Below, one piece after another: positions 15,898 through 30,396 of a stretch of DNA of 64,000 nucleotides; positions within the stretch are counted from its first letter, which is position 1, and each line of letters starts with the position of its first letter. The stretch is taken from the NCBI GenBank assembly GCA_027021615.1, contig JALUTY010000009.1:1-64000 (forward strand). The letters are read 5' to 3'. The position numbers and the translations under genes were made by a program. The notes under the pieces are model-generated. The model was not told the origin of the DNA and made no database searches. It worked only from the letters and a program-made list of their open reading frames with translations. The DNA is from a bacterium (GTDB taxonomy: Bacteria > Desulfobacterota > Deferrisomatia > Deferrisomatales > Deferrisomataceae).

Positions 15898-16755
15898 TCA
15901 AAACGACGCCGCGATGAGCCCCACCCCCGCCACCATGACCGCCCCGCCGAGCAACCGTCGCCGCCACCCCCGCTCGGAGAACACCACCCCGCCCAGCAGG
16001 ATGGACCAGATCACGCTCGTGCGCTTGACCGCGATCATGTAGCTGGCCGGCGCCAGCCGGATGGCGGAGAAGTGGGCCAGGATCATGACCGCCGAGAACA
16101 GCCCGACCAGCCCCAGGGTGAGGAGCCAAGCACGCCCAGAACGCCCCCCCTCCCGCACGACGGCCCAGGGGGTGAGGCAAGCGGTGAGGATCCCGTAGTA
16201 CACCAGCCCGAAGGTCACCGGATCCGAGGCCAGGACCGCCACCTTTCCCAGGGCTGCGGTCACGCTGTACAGGGCCGCCACGGCCAGCATCAGCACGCTG
16301 CCCCGCTCCCGGCCCAGGGCCCGAACCGGGTCGAGCCACCCCATGCCCGGCTCCAGATGGAGCAGGTATCCGCCCGCGCACACCAGCGCGATGCCGCCGT
16401 ATGCCGGAGCCGCGGGCACCTCGCCCAGGATCCACCGGCCGGTGAACACGAGGAAGGCGGGGGTGAAGGCGAGGTACGGGGCGGTGAGCCCCAGGGGCGA
16501 CAGCCGAAGGGCCCACTGGTACAGGAGCGCGGCCGCGATCTCCAAGGGCACCGCCGCCGCGAGCGTGGACCAGAACGCGGGGCCGGGCCGGGTGATCCCG
16601 GTGGTCAGGGCCACGGCTCCGAGCACCGGCAGGGCAAAGGCCGTGCGCACCCAGGCGACCCGAACCGCCGAGGCCCGCTGCAGGGCCTTCTTGGCGAACA
16701 CGTCGGCGAGCGACCAGGAGAGGGCGCTGGCCAGGGAGAGAAGGAGCCAGGTCAC
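15898..16755 (-). CDS. EamA/DMT-family transporter
   Basis: 285 aa with about ten hydrophobic segments in two EamA repeats; the first begins WLLLSLASALSWSLADVFAKKAL and the second near MLAVAALYSVTAALGKVAV. Typical family turns are PYLAFTPAFLVFTGRWILGEVP and MIAVKRTSVIWSILLGGVVFSERG. It is an inner-membrane metabolite exporter or importer of unknown substrate. The GTG start forms a GTGA overlap with the upstream NnrU-like gene, so the two are probably one operon. Confidence 0.87.
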   Translation of the reverse strand: MTWLLLSLASALSWSLADVFAKKALQRASAVRVAWVRTAFALPVLGAVALTTGITRPGPAFWSTLAAAVPLEIAAALLYQWALRLSPLGLTAPYLAFTPAFLVFTGRWILGEVPAAPAYGGIALVCAGGYLLHLEPGMGWLDPVRALGRERGSVLMLAVAALYSVTAALGKVAVLASDPVTFGLVYYGILTACLTPWAVVREGGRSGRAWLLTLGLVGLFSAVMILAHFSAIRLAPASYMIAVKRTSVIWSILLGGVVFSERGWRRRLLGGAVMVAGVGLIAASF

Positions 16756-17384
16756 CCCTCGCCGCTCCGGGAGAACCGGGGGACGAACGCCGGGGTGCGG
16801 TGCCGGTAACGGCGGTAGGCGTTCCCGAAGGCCTCGAGCATCCGACGCTCCTCGTGGAGCGACCCCAGCCACAGGTACAGCGTGGCCGCCAGGGCGAACG
16901 CGAGACCGTTCCAGGTCCACACGGGCTGGGCCCACAGCACCACCGCGCCGGCCGTGTACATGGGATGGCGCACGTACCGGTAGGGCCCGGCCACCACCAG
17001 CTCCCCGGCCTCCATGTCGGGACCCGGCACGGTCTCCCCCCGGCGCCAGGCTCGGAAGTGCTCCCAGCCGAGGAACCTCCCGAACCCCACCCGCCGCACG
17101 CACACGGCGATCACCGCCAGGCCGACCAGGCGGATCGCCCACAGCCCGGCCGCGGCCACCCCGCCGATCCGAACCAGCTCCCGGTCGGGCAGCGCCGCGA
17201 TGCCGCCGAGCAGCACCGCCAGAAGCGCCGTCGCCAGCACGTTGTAGGCCAGGCGGAACACGCCCCGGTACGCCGCCTCGCCCAGCACCCCGGCAGCGGC
17301 CCGCCGCACCGGAGCGGTGAGCAGCAGGGAGTGGAGCGCCCCGTAGGCCGCCACGGCCAGGAACGTGATCGCAAACCCCTTCAC
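16752..17384 (-). CDS. NnrU / isoprenylcysteine methyltransferase-like membrane protein
   Basis: 210 aa with four to five membrane segments. The signature GPYRYVRHPMYTAGAVVLWAQPV followed by EERRMLEAFGNAYRRYRHRTPAFVPR is the shared motif of NnrU, PEMT and ICMT-type membrane methyltransferases (SAM-binding RHPxY and E-E/YR region). The substrate cannot be deduced. Coupled to the downstream EamA transporter by a 4-bp overlap. ATG 17384 is the only good start. Confidence 0.8.
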   Translation of the reverse strand: MKGFAITFLAVAAYGALHSLLLTAPVRRAAAGVLGEAAYRGVFRLAYNVLATALLAVLLGGIAALPDRELVRIGGVAAAGLWAIRLVGLAVIAVCVRRVGFGRFLGWEHFRAWRRGETVPGPDMEAGELVVAGPYRYVRHPMYTAGAVVLWAQPVWTWNGLAFALAATLYLWLGSLHEERRMLEAFGNAYRRYRHRTPAFVPRFSRSGEG

Positions 17385-17413
17385 ACGGTTGCCTCGCCTC
17401 TGCCCTTTGCGCG

Positions 17414-17442
17414 TTGACCGAAGCCCCCGGCACCCCTACAAT
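17414..17442 (+). promoter_or_regulatory. Promoter of tRNA-Sec
   Basis: TTGACC (17414-17419), exactly 17 bp, TACAAT (17437-17442). Initiation would fall at or just before the first tRNA base. Confidence 0.7.
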
Positions 17443-17449
17443 GCGCCGC

Positions 17450-17547
17450 GGAGGTGGCCAGGGCACTGGTGGCTCTCCCGGACTTCAAATCCGGTGGGCG
17501 GCGTGAACAGCGTCGCCGGTGGGTTCGATTCCCATCCACCTCCGCCA
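17450..17547 (+). tRNA. selC: tRNA-Sec (UCA), selenocysteine
   Basis: A 98-nt tRNA with the hallmarks of bacterial tRNA-Sec: an 8-bp acceptor stem (GGAGGTGG/CCACCTCC), the anticodon arm CGGACTTCAAATCCGG with UCA in the loop, a long variable arm (GGGCGGCGTGAACAGCGTCGCC), the T-loop GGGTTCGATTCCC, and G-CCA at the end. It reads UGA as selenocysteine, so the organism probably makes selenoproteins. Confidence 0.95.
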
Positions 17548-17589
17548 ACGAACATCGCACGGTTGCCCCGGGGCGGGCAACCCGGCTCC

Positions 17590-17620
17590 CAGGGCCCGGT
17601 CTGGCGAGGACCGGGCCCTG
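17590..17620 (+). terminator. Hairpin terminator after tRNA-Sec
   Basis: CAGGGCCCGGTC and GACCGGGCCCTG pair perfectly over 12 bp with a 7-nt loop, followed by CTTCGTT. The T-run is weak. Confidence 0.55.
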
Positions 17621-17670
17621 CTTCGTTCGGGCCCTCGGGGATCATCGGCTCCCGCAGGCGGCCCAACCGT

Positions 17671-17699
17671 TTGACCCGCCAGGGGCCGGATGCTACAAG
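17671..17699 (+). promoter_or_regulatory. Promoter of the acyl-CoA dehydrogenase gene
   Basis: TTGACC (17671-17676), 17-bp spacer, TACAAG (17694-17699), 38 bp ahead of the ATG. Confidence 0.45.
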
Positions 17700-17736
17700 C
17701 ACCCCCTGCGTTTTCGCTCTCCCGGAGGGTTTCCCC

Positions 17737-19425
17737 ATGGCCGAGAACTTCTTCCTCGACACCCCCGAGCTCTCCTTCCGCCTGGGCCAGACCGACCTGG
17801 CCGAGGCGGTGAGGCTTCGGGAAGCCGGCTTCACCCAGCGCGACCGTTTCCCGGAGGCCCCCGGGAGCTACGAGGAGGCCCTGGGTCTTTACGAGGCGGT
17901 GCTGGCCATGGTGGGGGAGCTGTGCGCGCGCAAGATCGCGCCCCGGGCCCGCTCGGTGGATCGGGAGGGGGTGCGGTTCGAGGACGGCCGGGTGTGCTAC
18001 GCCGAGGGCACCCGCCAGAGCCTCGAGGAGCTCCGGCAGGCCGGGCTCATGGGGGTGACCCTGCCCCGTCGGTACGGGGGGTTGAACTTCCCCAACACCG
18101 TGTACTCGATGATGATGGAGATGGTGGCCCGGGCCGACGCGAGCCTGCACAACCTGGTGGGCCTGCAGGAGATCGGCGAGACGATCCTTCGGTTCGGCTC
18201 GGACGACCAAAGGGAGAGGTACCTGCCCCCCCTGGCCTCGGGCGAGGCGGACGGGGCCATGGCCCTGACCGAGCCCGACGCCGGCAGCGACCTGCAGGCC
18301 GTGCGCACCCGGGCCCGGCAGGACCCGGCCACCGGGCAGTGGCGTCTAAACGGCACCAAGCAGTTCATCACCAACGGCTGCGCCCGAATCATCCTGGTGC
18401 TGGCCCGGTCCGAGGAGGGCACCCGGGACGGCCGGGGCCTGTCCATGTTCGTGTGCGAGGCCGGGCCCCGGGTGCGGGTGCGCCGGATCGAGGAGAAGCT
18501 GGGGCTCCACGGCTCGCCCACCTGCGAGATCGAGTTCGACGACGCCCCGGCCGAGCTGGTGGGGGCCCGCCGCCGGGGGCTCACCCGCTACGTCATGTCG
18601 CTCATGAACGGGGCCCGGGTGGGGGTGAGCGCCCAGGCCGTGGGCATCGCCGAGGCCGCCTACCGATCGGCCCGGGAGTACGCGGCCAACCGGCGGCAGT
18701 TCGGCCGGGCCATCGAGGAGTTCCCGGCCGTGTACGAGATGCTGGTGCGCTCCCGGGTCAAGCTGGCCGGGGCCCGGGCCCTGCTCTACGAGACCACCCG
18801 GTACGTGGACCTGCGAGACGGGTGTGAGCGCTCGGGGGACCCGGCCGGCGCAAAACGGTGGGACCGCATCGCCTCGGTGCTGACGCCACTCACCAAGGCC
18901 TACTCCACCGAGGTGGCCAACGAGGTGGCCTACGACAGCCTCCAGATCCACGGCGGCAGCGGGTACATGAAGGACTACGAGGTGGAGCGCCACTGCCGGG
19001 ACGCCCGGGTCACGAACATCTACGAGGGCACCACCCAGCTCCAGTACGTGGCGGCCATGGGTGGGGTGATGAACCGGGTGCTCGACCCCCTGGTGGACCG
19101 GCTGGCGGCCCTGCCGTACCAGGGCCGGGCTCGGGACCTGGCCGAGGCCTTAGGCCGGGCCCGGGAGAATCTGGCCCGGGCCGTGATCTACGTGGCCGAG
19201 CGCCGGGAGAGCGACTACCAGGACCTCATGGCCCGGCGGCTGTGCCACTCGGAGACCCTGGTGCTCACGGGGTACCTGCTCCTGAGGGACCTGCTGGCCG
19301 ACCCCGGCCGGGAGGCCCTGGCCGAGCGGTTCGTGGCCGACGCCGTGCCCCAGGTGGAGATGGACACGGCCGCGGTGTGCTCGGGCGACCGTTCCCTGAT
19401 CGACCGGCGAGCGGAGGTGGTATAA
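17737..19425 (+). CDS. Acyl-CoA dehydrogenase, long (AcdB/FadE12-like) type
   Basis: 562 aa FAD enzyme of fatty-acid or organic-acid beta-oxidation. Motifs: MALTEPDAGSDLQAVRT (signature 1), QWRLNGTKQFITNGCA, GRAIEEFPAVYEML, YDSLQIHGGSGYMKDYEVERHCRDARVTNIYEGTTQLQ (signature 2). In that last block the IYEGTTQLQ Glu is the position of the catalytic base in several short-chain members. The C-terminal extension (about residues 450-562) marks the longer class found with 3-methylmercaptopropionyl-CoA or aromatic acyl-CoA dehydrogenases. Substrate unresolved. Stands alone between tRNA-Sec and a repeat region. Confidence 0.9.
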   Translation: MAENFFLDTPELSFRLGQTDLAEAVRLREAGFTQRDRFPEAPGSYEEALGLYEAVLAMVGELCARKIAPRARSVDREGVRFEDGRVCYAEGTRQSLEELRQAGLMGVTLPRRYGGLNFPNTVYSMMMEMVARADASLHNLVGLQEIGETILRFGSDDQRERYLPPLASGEADGAMALTEPDAGSDLQAVRTRARQDPATGQWRLNGTKQFITNGCARIILVLARSEEGTRDGRGLSMFVCEAGPRVRVRRIEEKLGLHGSPTCEIEFDDAPAELVGARRRGLTRYVMSLMNGARVGVSAQAVGIAEAAYRSAREYAANRRQFGRAIEEFPAVYEMLVRSRVKLAGARALLYETTRYVDLRDGCERSGDPAGAKRWDRIASVLTPLTKAYSTEVANEVAYDSLQIHGGSGYMKDYEVERHCRDARVTNIYEGTTQLQYVAAMGGVMNRVLDPLVDRLAALPYQGRARDLAEALGRARENLARAVIYVAERRESDYQDLMARRLCHSETLVLTGYLLLRDLLADPGREALAERFVADAVPQVEMDTAAVCSGDRSLIDRRAEVV

Positions 19426-19692
19426 GCTGGGAAGTTGGGAGGCTGGGAAGCCCCCTCAGTCCCCTGCGGGGCCGTCCAGAGACTAGAAACTGGAGACTAG
19501 AAACTAGAAAAATCTTTGGAACCTCGGCCCGTGAGTCGGGAGGGGCGCTCCACCAGGCCTCTAGCCCCCCGAGATCATGAAGAAGAGGCGAAGTGGCGTG
19601 GCACTGCCTAAAACGCGTTGGAATCCGGGAGGTTTTCAAGCCTTCCAGCGTCCCAGCCTCCTAGCGTCCTAGCGGAAGTTACCTGGAAGCCC
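19426..19692. repeat. Repeat-filled intergenic region with CTAG tract
   Basis: 267 bp between convergent genes. 19476-19510 is a CTAG tract (GAGACTAGAAACTGGAGACTAG and similar), preceded by the same CCCCTGCGGGG word as the tract at 6781. 19617-19680 (GGGAGGTTTTCAAGCC, then CCAGC/CTAGC units) is the inverted counterpart of 3424-3478. No terminator is obvious. Confidence 0.6.
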
Positions 19693-20877
19693 TCAGGCGT
19701 CGCCGCATCCGGGGAACCCGCTCCCGGGCACGCGCAGCCTCGACCGGCGGATCATCCGGGTGGACCCGGCCACGTAGCGCTCCTCGTCCTTGCCGGCCCG
19801 AAACCGGTCGGTGTTCACGCCCCAGGCCCGGGCCACGGCCCGCACCCAATGGGCCGCGGCGAACGGAAGCAGGACCCCCGCCACCCGCCCCCCCACGGCC
19901 GGGAGCCCCACCGCCCAGCCCGGCGCCTCCCCGGCCGGGGCCCAGGTGCACAGGGCCTGCACCACCGCCCCGATCTCCCCTTCCACCACCGGCACGATCT
20001 CGGCCACGCGCTCGTACGTGGCCTCGTCGTGGACCAGGAACAGGACCAGGTCGCCGGGCTCGGTGGTGAGGTACCAGGTGTGGCAGAACTCCTCGATCTC
20101 GCCTTGGCCGGCGGGCACCACGAGCTCCAGGAACTTGTAGGCGGCGAACCGGGCGGCGGGCAGGCCCGGCCCGGTGCCGGCCACGGCGATCCGGCATCCC
20201 GGCCGGGCGGCCGAGGCCGCCCGCGCCCCTGCCGCGGCGGCGGCCTCGGCCGCAGGGCTCGCGACCCCAGGGAGCTCCCCCCACGCCTCTCCCCCTACGC
20301 CAGCCCCCAAGGACTGGCCCACCGCGACCAGAGCCAGCTGCATGGCCCCGAAGGTCTTGGTCTGGGGAACCGGTCGGTGGTACCCGGAGTACACGGCGGC
20401 CCGGGGGTCCCTGTAGTCCGTGCGGTCCAGCGCCCCCGGGGGGGAGGCCCCCAGGCAGAACACGGCGTCGGCCTCCCGGGCCAGGGGGGAGGCGGGGTGG
20501 TCCGTCAGACCGAGCACCCGGGCTCCACCGGCCCGGGCGCAGGCCACGGCCTCGAGGACCCTTGGGGTCTTTCCCGACACACTCAACGCTACGAGCAGGG
20601 TGCCGGGCCCAAGCAGGTGCAGCCTGGCCCGGCTGAGCTCCATGGCCGGGAGCCCCCGCACCCGTAGGCTGGGCTCCCACAGCCACTCGGCCCACTCGGC
20701 CGCCGCGTGGCAGTCGCCGCACCCGGCCACCACCACCCGATCGACCGGCCGCCCCCCCAGGGCGACCCCCACCGCGGCCCGGGCCTCGGCGAACCGGCCC
20801 AGCAGCGCACGCCACACCCGGGGCTGCTCGGCCAGCTCCACCCCCATGGCGTCTGCCGACGAAAACCCGGCGGGCAC
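19693..20877 (-). CDS. SIS-domain sugar isomerase/aminotransferase-like protein
   Basis: 394 aa with two SIS halves. The first begins VDRVVVAGCGDCHAAAEWAEW and continues TLLVALSVSGKTPRVLEAVACARAGGARVLGLTDHPASPLAREAD, the GlmS-isomerase-like sugar-phosphate site with the SGKT/SGxT loop. The second begins CRIAVAGTGPGLPAARFAAYKFLELV, with EEFCHTWYLT. It lacks the GlmS glutaminase domain. The sugar is unknown. GTG 20877 starts 4 bp after the PilZ gene stop, so the two genes are co-transcribed, an unusual pairing. Confidence 0.78.
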   Translation of the reverse strand: MPAGFSSADAMGVELAEQPRVWRALLGRFAEARAAVGVALGGRPVDRVVVAGCGDCHAAAEWAEWLWEPSLRVRGLPAMELSRARLHLLGPGTLLVALSVSGKTPRVLEAVACARAGGARVLGLTDHPASPLAREADAVFCLGASPPGALDRTDYRDPRAAVYSGYHRPVPQTKTFGAMQLALVAVGQSLGAGVGGEAWGELPGVASPAAEAAAAAGARAASAARPGCRIAVAGTGPGLPAARFAAYKFLELVVPAGQGEIEEFCHTWYLTTEPGDLVLFLVHDEATYERVAEIVPVVEGEIGAVVQALCTWAPAGEAPGWAVGLPAVGGRVAGVLLPFAAAHWVRAVARAWGVNTDRFRAGKDEERYVAGSTRMIRRSRLRVPGSGFPGCGDA

Positions 20878-20881
20878 CCCC

Positions 20882-21271
20882 TCACTCCCCGCCGGGATCT
20901 TGATCTTCCCGACGGAACGCGGGCGCCAGGATCTCCTCCTCGATGCCGTCGGGATCGGGCGCGTTGTACTGAACGAGCCGCAGCAGGTGGGAGAACGCCT
21001 CGGCGGGCACCTCCAAGAAGTCCAGGGCCACGCCGTCGTCCTCCACCCTCACGGCACGACACCGGATCTCGAGGTCCAGGGCCGGGTTCTGGGGGTCCAG
21101 GTGGATCCGGACCGTGCCCTCCTCCCCCTCGGCCGGACGGCCCCCCTCCGGAGCCCGGACGTAGGCGCCTTTGAGGCTCACATCCCTCAGCCCCCCCTCC
21201 AGCCGGCCCCCGGCCCACTCCACCGTGGCCTCCTTGCCGGTGCTCACCCGGGTCCGACGCCGTTTCTGCAT
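20882..21271 (-). CDS. PilZ-domain protein (putative c-di-GMP receptor)
   Basis: 129 aa. KRRRTRVSTGKEA supplies the RxxxR motif and LRDVSLKGAYVRA the D/NxSxxG motif of PilZ domains, at the expected spacing of about 25 residues. The rest is a single beta-barrel domain with LDFLEVPAEAFSHLLRLVQYNA at the end. Such proteins bind cyclic di-GMP and alter partner activity. The partner could be the SIS protein 4 bp downstream, though this is speculative. ATG 21271 is the chosen start. Confidence 0.8.
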   Translation of the reverse strand: MQKRRRTRVSTGKEATVEWAGGRLEGGLRDVSLKGAYVRAPEGGRPAEGEEGTVRIHLDPQNPALDLEIRCRAVRVEDDGVALDFLEVPAEAFSHLLRLVQYNAPDPDGIEEEILAPAFRREDQDPGGE

Positions 21272-21431
21272 CGCGCACCTCCTCGACACCTGAAAAAACG
21301 CGGCCAAACCGGTTTCTGATCGGCCCCGCACCGAATGCACTTTACGTCGACCCCACGGCCGTGGCAATCTTTCTGCCCCAGGGTCGCAGCCCTCTCGAAC
21401 CGAAGACGAGAATTTCCCGGTGAGAGGAGCC

Positions 21432-21461
21432 TTGACAAACCCGTGGGGGGTTCGGTACCGT
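21432..21461 (+). promoter_or_regulatory. Promoter of tRNA-Lys
   Basis: TTGACA (21432-21437), 18-bp spacer, TACCGT (21456-21461); transcription would begin about 10 nt before the tRNA. Confidence 0.5.
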
Positions 21462-21479
21462 TCGCGCTTCCACAGTCGT

Positions 21480-21555
<76 letters not shown>

Positions 21556-21569
21556 CTTCGCGGACGACG

Positions 21570-21594
21570 GGCGCCGCCCCGGTGGGGCGGCGCC
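21570..21594 (+). terminator. GC-rich hairpin after tRNA-Lys
   Basis: GGCGCCGCCCC pairs with GGGGCGGCGCC around a 3-nt loop; only a short GTT follows, so it may act as a processing or termination hairpin. Confidence 0.45.
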
Positions 21595-21723
21595 GTTCGC
21601 CATGCCCACCCCGTTCTCAGCTGCCCCACGATTTGGATCCGCGGGCCGTGGGCACGACTTCGGTATTGCGGCCAGCGGTGCATCGACCCCATCCCCCGCA
21701 CGGGAAGACCAGACCGAATCCAG

Positions 21724-21807
21724 GCGAGAGTGGCGGAACTGGTAGACGCACTGGATTTAGGATCCAGCGGCTAGCCCGTGGGGGTTCGAGTCCCCCCTCT
21801 CGCACCA
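21724..21807 (+). tRNA. tRNA-Leu (UAG)
   Basis: 84 nt class II tRNA. Acceptor GCGAGAG/CTCTCGC, anticodon loop TT-TAG-GA in the CTGGA/TCCAG stem, short extra arm CGGCTAGCCCGTG, T-arm GGGGGTTCGAGTCCCCC, ACCA encoded. It lies 111 bp upstream of tig. Confidence 0.97.
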
Positions 21808-21918
21808 TTTCGTTTCTCCGGATCCCGCGCCTCCCCCCTTGTGTCACGTCGTTCACCGGCACGCCGGGCGACCCCGGGGACGGCCGGGCGTCTGCGCGCC
21901 CCTGAAGGAGATCAGCCC

Positions 21919-23241
21919 ATGAAAACACAGGTCGAGTCCATCAGCCCCGTAAAGAAGCGTCTCTCGGTGGAGATCCCGGCCGACGAGGTGGCCCGGGAGG
22001 AAGAAGCGGCTCTCCGGGACGTCCGTCGCTCGGTGACCCTACCCGGCTTCCGCAAGGGCAAGGCCCCCCTCCCCCTGATCCGGCGCCACTACGGCGAGCG
22101 GGTACGGGCCGACGTGATCGGTCGCCTGATCGAGGATACTTACCGGGAGACCCTTGTCAAAGAGGAGATCGTTCCGGTCTCGGACGCCGACATCCAGATC
22201 CAGTCCATGCCCGAGGAGGGTGCCCTCGCCTACACCGCCGTGGTGGAGGTGCGGCCCGAGGTGGAGGCCCGTACCTACTCCGGCCTCACCCTGAAGAAGG
22301 AGCGGGTCGAGGTGACCGAGGCCGAGGTGGACGCCCAGCTGGAACAGCTTCGCCAACGCCGAGCCACGTACGAGCCGGCGCCCGAAGGGCACGAGGCCGG
22401 CGACGGCGACATGGTGGTGATGGACTTCGAGGGCACCGTGGACGGCGAGCCGTTCGAGGGCGGCAGCGGCGAGGACCGGTCGGTGATTCTGGGGGCAGGC
22501 GCCCTGGTGGACGGGTTCGAGGAGCAGCTCAAAGGGGCCACGGCCGGCGAGGAACGCACCGTGGAGATCTCCTTCCCGGAGGACCACTCCAACGAGGCCC
22601 TGGCCGGGAAGACCGTCCGGTTCCGGGTGACGGTGAAGGAGGTCAAGGTTCGGGTGCTGCCCCACCTGGACGACGAGTTCGCCAAGGACGTGGCCGAGGT
22701 GGAGGGCCTGGAGGATCTGCGCGACCGTATCCGGGACGAGATCCGCAAGGAGAAGAAGCGGGCTGCGGAGGGCCGGTTTCGGGAGCGGCTGATCGACGCC
22801 CTGCTCGAGGCGAACCCCTTCGAGGTGCCGCCCAGCCAGGTCCAGTCCCAGCTGGAGTACTCCGTGGCCCGGATGAGAGAGGACCTGGCCATGCGGGGCC
22901 TCGACCTCGACCAGATCGGGATCGACGAGGCTCAGCTCCGGGACTCCCAACGGGCCGCCGCAGAGCGCACGGTGCGGTGGGCCTACCTGCTCGGCGCCAT
23001 CGCCCGGGCCGAAGGGATCGAGGTCACGGATGAGGACGTGGACGCCCGGATCCGGGAGATCGCAGAGGCCGACGGGAGGCCGGTGTCGCTGGTGAAAAGC
23101 TTCTTCGAGCAGGAGGGCCGGATCGACGGCCTACGCAACTACCTGCTGGAGCAGAAGGTCATCGAGAAGGTCGTGGAGGGGTGCACCCTGGAGGAGATGG
23201 AGCCTGAGGAGCTCGGAGGCGGGGAGGCGGACAATGAGTAA
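21919..23241 (+). CDS. tig: Trigger factor
   Basis: 440 aa, standard length. The N-terminal ribosome-docking domain has the family [17 protein letters not shown] signature (F-R-K-G-K, residues about 44-60). The middle PPIase domain has [20 protein letters not shown] and [25 protein letters not shown]. The helical C-terminal chaperone domain ends in the acidic [11 protein letters not shown]. It is the first chaperone met by nascent chains. ATG 21919 follows GAAGGAGATCAGCCC. Its stop overlaps clpP by 8 bp, in the classic tig-clpP-clpX-lon order. Confidence 0.98.
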   Translation: MKTQVESISPVKKRLSVEIPADEVAREEEAALRDVRRSVTLPGFRKGKAPLPLIRRHYGERVRADVIGRLIEDTYRETLVKEEIVPVSDADIQIQSMPEEGALAYTAVVEVRPEVEARTYSGLTLKKERVEVTEAEVDAQLEQLRQRRATYEPAPEGHEAGDGDMVVMDFEGTVDGEPFEGGSGEDRSVILGAGALVDGFEEQLKGATAGEERTVEISFPEDHSNEALAGKTVRFRVTVKEVKVRVLPHLDDEFAKDVAEVEGLEDLRDRIRDEIRKEKKRAAEGRFRERLIDALLEANPFEVPPSQVQSQLEYSVARMREDLAMRGLDLDQIGIDEAQLRDSQRAAAERTVRWAYLLGAIARAEGIEVTDEDVDARIREIAEADGRPVSLVKSFFEQEGRIDGLRNYLLEQKVIEKVVEGCTLEEMEPEELGGGEADNE

Positions 23242-23827
23242 CCTGATCCCGTTCGTGGTGGAGCGCACCGGCCGGGGGGAGCGCGCCTACGACATCTACT
23301 CCCGGCTGCTCAAGGACCGCATCGTGTTCCTGGGCTCGCCGGTGGACGACGCCGTGGCCAACCTGGTGATCGCCCAGCTGCTGTTTCTGGAGTCCGAGGA
23401 CCCCAAGGCCGATATCTTTCTATATATCAACAGCCCCGGCGGACTGGTGACGGCCGGCCTTGCCATCTACGACACCATGCAGTACGTTCGACCCGATGTG
23501 TGCACCCTGTGCCTGGGCCAGGCGGCCAGCATGGGGGCGCTGCTCCTGGCCGCGGGGGCCACGGGCAAGCGCTGGGCCCTGCCCCACTCGCGGATCATGA
23601 TCCACCAGCCGATGGGAGGGTTTCAGGGTCAGGCCACCGACATCGACATCCACGCCCGTGAGATCCTGCGGCTCCGGGAGGAGCTCAACCGGATCCTGTC
23701 CCATCACACGGGCAAGGACGTGGAGGACGTGGCCCGGGACACCGAGCGGGACTTCTTCATGGACGGCGGGCAGGCCCTTGAGTATGGTATCATCGATAAG
23801 GTCATCGAACGACGACCCGACACGTAG
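23234..23827 (+). CDS. clpP: ATP-dependent Clp protease proteolytic subunit
   Basis: 197 aa. The catalytic triad is complete: S99 in [12 protein letters not shown]124 in [11 protein letters not shown]173 in ERDFFMDG, matching E. coli S97/H122/D171 in spacing. The N-terminal [23 protein letters not shown] is typical. Two heptamers form the degradation chamber and partner with ClpX, encoded 33 bp downstream. The ATG sits inside the tig stop region (ATGAGTAA), so translation is coupled. Confidence 0.98.
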   Translation: MSNLIPFVVERTGRGERAYDIYSRLLKDRIVFLGSPVDDAVANLVIAQLLFLESEDPKADIFLYINSPGGLVTAGLAIYDTMQYVRPDVCTLCLGQAASMGALLLAAGATGKRWALPHSRIMIHQPMGGFQGQATDIDIHAREILRLREELNRILSHHTGKDVEDVARDTERDFFMDGGQALEYGIIDKVIERRPDT

Positions 23828-23860
23828 AGGGCGATCCGGTCGCCCGGGAGAGGGCTAAAC

Positions 23861-25120
<1,260 letters not shown>

Positions 25121-25135
25121 GGACAAACGACTCCC

Positions 25136-27595
<2,460 letters not shown>

Positions 27596-27609
27596 AGCCG
27601 ATTTTGCCC

Positions 27610-27639
27610 TTGACACCCGAACCGGCGCCCTGATATAAC
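27610..27639 (+). promoter_or_regulatory. Sigma70-type promoter of hup
   Basis: TTGACA (27610-27615), 18-bp spacer, TATAAC (27634-27639), 39 bp before the GTG start of the HU gene. Confidence 0.75.
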
Positions 27640-27678
27640 GCGCGCCTGTTCTTGGACCCACCAACAAGGAGGAAGGCC

Positions 27679-27951
27679 GTGACCAAGGCGGAACTGATCG
27701 AAGCCATGGCGGAGAAGGCCAACACGTCGAAGGCGGCGGCAAAGAGGTTCCTCGACGCGTTCACGGCCACGGTCACCGATGCGTTGAAGCAGGGGGACAA
27801 GGTGACCCTGGTGGGATTCGGGACGTTCAGCGTGTCCGAGCGCAAAGCCCGCACCGGCCGCAACCCCCGCACGGGCGAGGCCATCCAGATCGCCGGTGGG
27901 AAGACCCCCAAGTTCAAGGCGGGCAAGGCGCTCAAGGACAAGGTCGCCTAG
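27679..27951 (+). CDS. hup: DNA-binding protein HU
   Basis: 90 aa, the exact HU size. [40 protein letters not shown] forms the helical body and [46 protein letters not shown] the DNA-clasping beta arm with the conserved GRNPxTG tip. It compacts and bends DNA. GTG 27679 is preceded by AAGGAGGAAGGCC; the upstream in-frame residues belong to the leader. Two tRNA genes follow on the same strand before a terminator. Confidence 0.97.
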   Translation: MTKAELIEAMAEKANTSKAAAKRFLDAFTATVTDALKQGDKVTLVGFGTFSVSERKARTGRNPRTGEAIQIAGGKTPKFKAGKALKDKVA

Positions 27952-27964
27952 GCCCGACGCTTTC

Positions 27965-28041
27965 AGGCGGATAGCTCAGTTGGTGAGAGCGCCGGCCTTA
28001 CAAGCCGGAGGTCGCAGGTTCGACTCCTGTTCCGCCTACCA
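27965..28041 (+). tRNA. tRNA-Val (UAC)
   Basis: 77 nt. Acceptor AGGCGGA/TCCGCCT, anticodon loop CT-TAC-AA in CCGGC/GCCGG, T-arm CAGGTTCGACTCCTG, ACCA encoded. It starts 14 bp after hup, so the two are probably co-transcribed. Confidence 0.97.
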
Positions 28042-28068
28042 GAGCATAAACCGTGTTCGCCCGATTGC

Positions 28069-28145
<77 letters not shown>

Positions 28146-28155
28146 GTTTCCGGGA

Positions 28156-28180
28156 AGGGCCACCCATCGGGTGGCCTTTC
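28156..28180 (+). terminator. Rho-independent terminator after hup-tRNA unit
   Basis: The stem GGCCACCC/GGGTGGCC with a 3-nt loop, flanked by AAG and CTTT, is followed by TTTCTTCCTTT. Confidence 0.85.
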
Positions 28181-28228
28181 TTCCTTTCCGGTGCCCTCCC
28201 CACCCTTAAATTTTTTATCCCTCCCCCC

Positions 28229-28257
28229 TTGACGCCCGCACCCGGCCTGGTTATCTT
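28229..28257 (+). promoter_or_regulatory. Promoter of groES-groL
   Basis: TTGACG (28229-28234), exactly 17 bp, TATCTT (28252-28257). The transcription start would fall at the edge of the CIRCE element, as expected for HrcA repression. Confidence 0.8.
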
Positions 28258-28266
28258 TCGCGCCCG

Positions 28267-28293
28267 TTAGCACTCACCAGCATCGAGTGCTAC
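28267..28293 (+). promoter_or_regulatory. CIRCE operator (HrcA binding site)
   Basis: TTAGCACTC - 9 nt - GAGTGCTAC, differing from the CIRCE consensus (TTAGCACTC-N9-GAGTGCTAA) at the final base only. It lies between the promoter and groES and indicates heat-shock control by HrcA, which is not encoded in this window. Confidence 0.95.
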
Positions 28294-28339
28294 TTCCAAA
28301 CGGTCCGCAACCCCCATCAAGACGCGAAGGAGGAAGCCG

Positions 28340-30296
<1,957 letters not shown>

Positions 30297-30318
30297 TCCC
30301 TGCCCCTGGATACGAGAG

Positions 30319-30357
30319 AGGCCTGTGGGCATTCCGCCCACAGGCCTTTTCTTTTTT
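30319..30357 (+). terminator. Rho-independent terminator of groESL
   Basis: AGGCCTGTGGGC and GCCCACAGGCCT pair perfectly over 12 bp with a 5-nt loop, followed by TTTTCTTTTTT. Confidence 0.95.
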
Positions 30358-30365
30358 GCACTTCT

Positions 30366-30371
30366 TATAAT
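30366..30371 (+). promoter_or_regulatory. Consensus -10 box ahead of the PAS histidine kinase
   Basis: A perfect TATAAT lies 31 bp before the TTG start, in an AT-rich patch right after the groESL terminator. No convincing -35 is visible; that position lies in the terminator stem. Confidence 0.5.
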
Positions 30372-30396
30372 ATTCTTACATCAGGAGAAAAAAATC

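Noticed and set aside
17450..17547. SECIS-dependent selenoprotein gene near tRNA-Sec
   Set aside because: I saw no gene in the window with an in-frame UGA at a conserved Cys/Sec position followed by a hairpin.
30325..30396. Longer start of the PAS kinase at 30325
   Set aside because: It lies in the groESL terminator stem; a ribosome site and TATAAT box support the later TTG.
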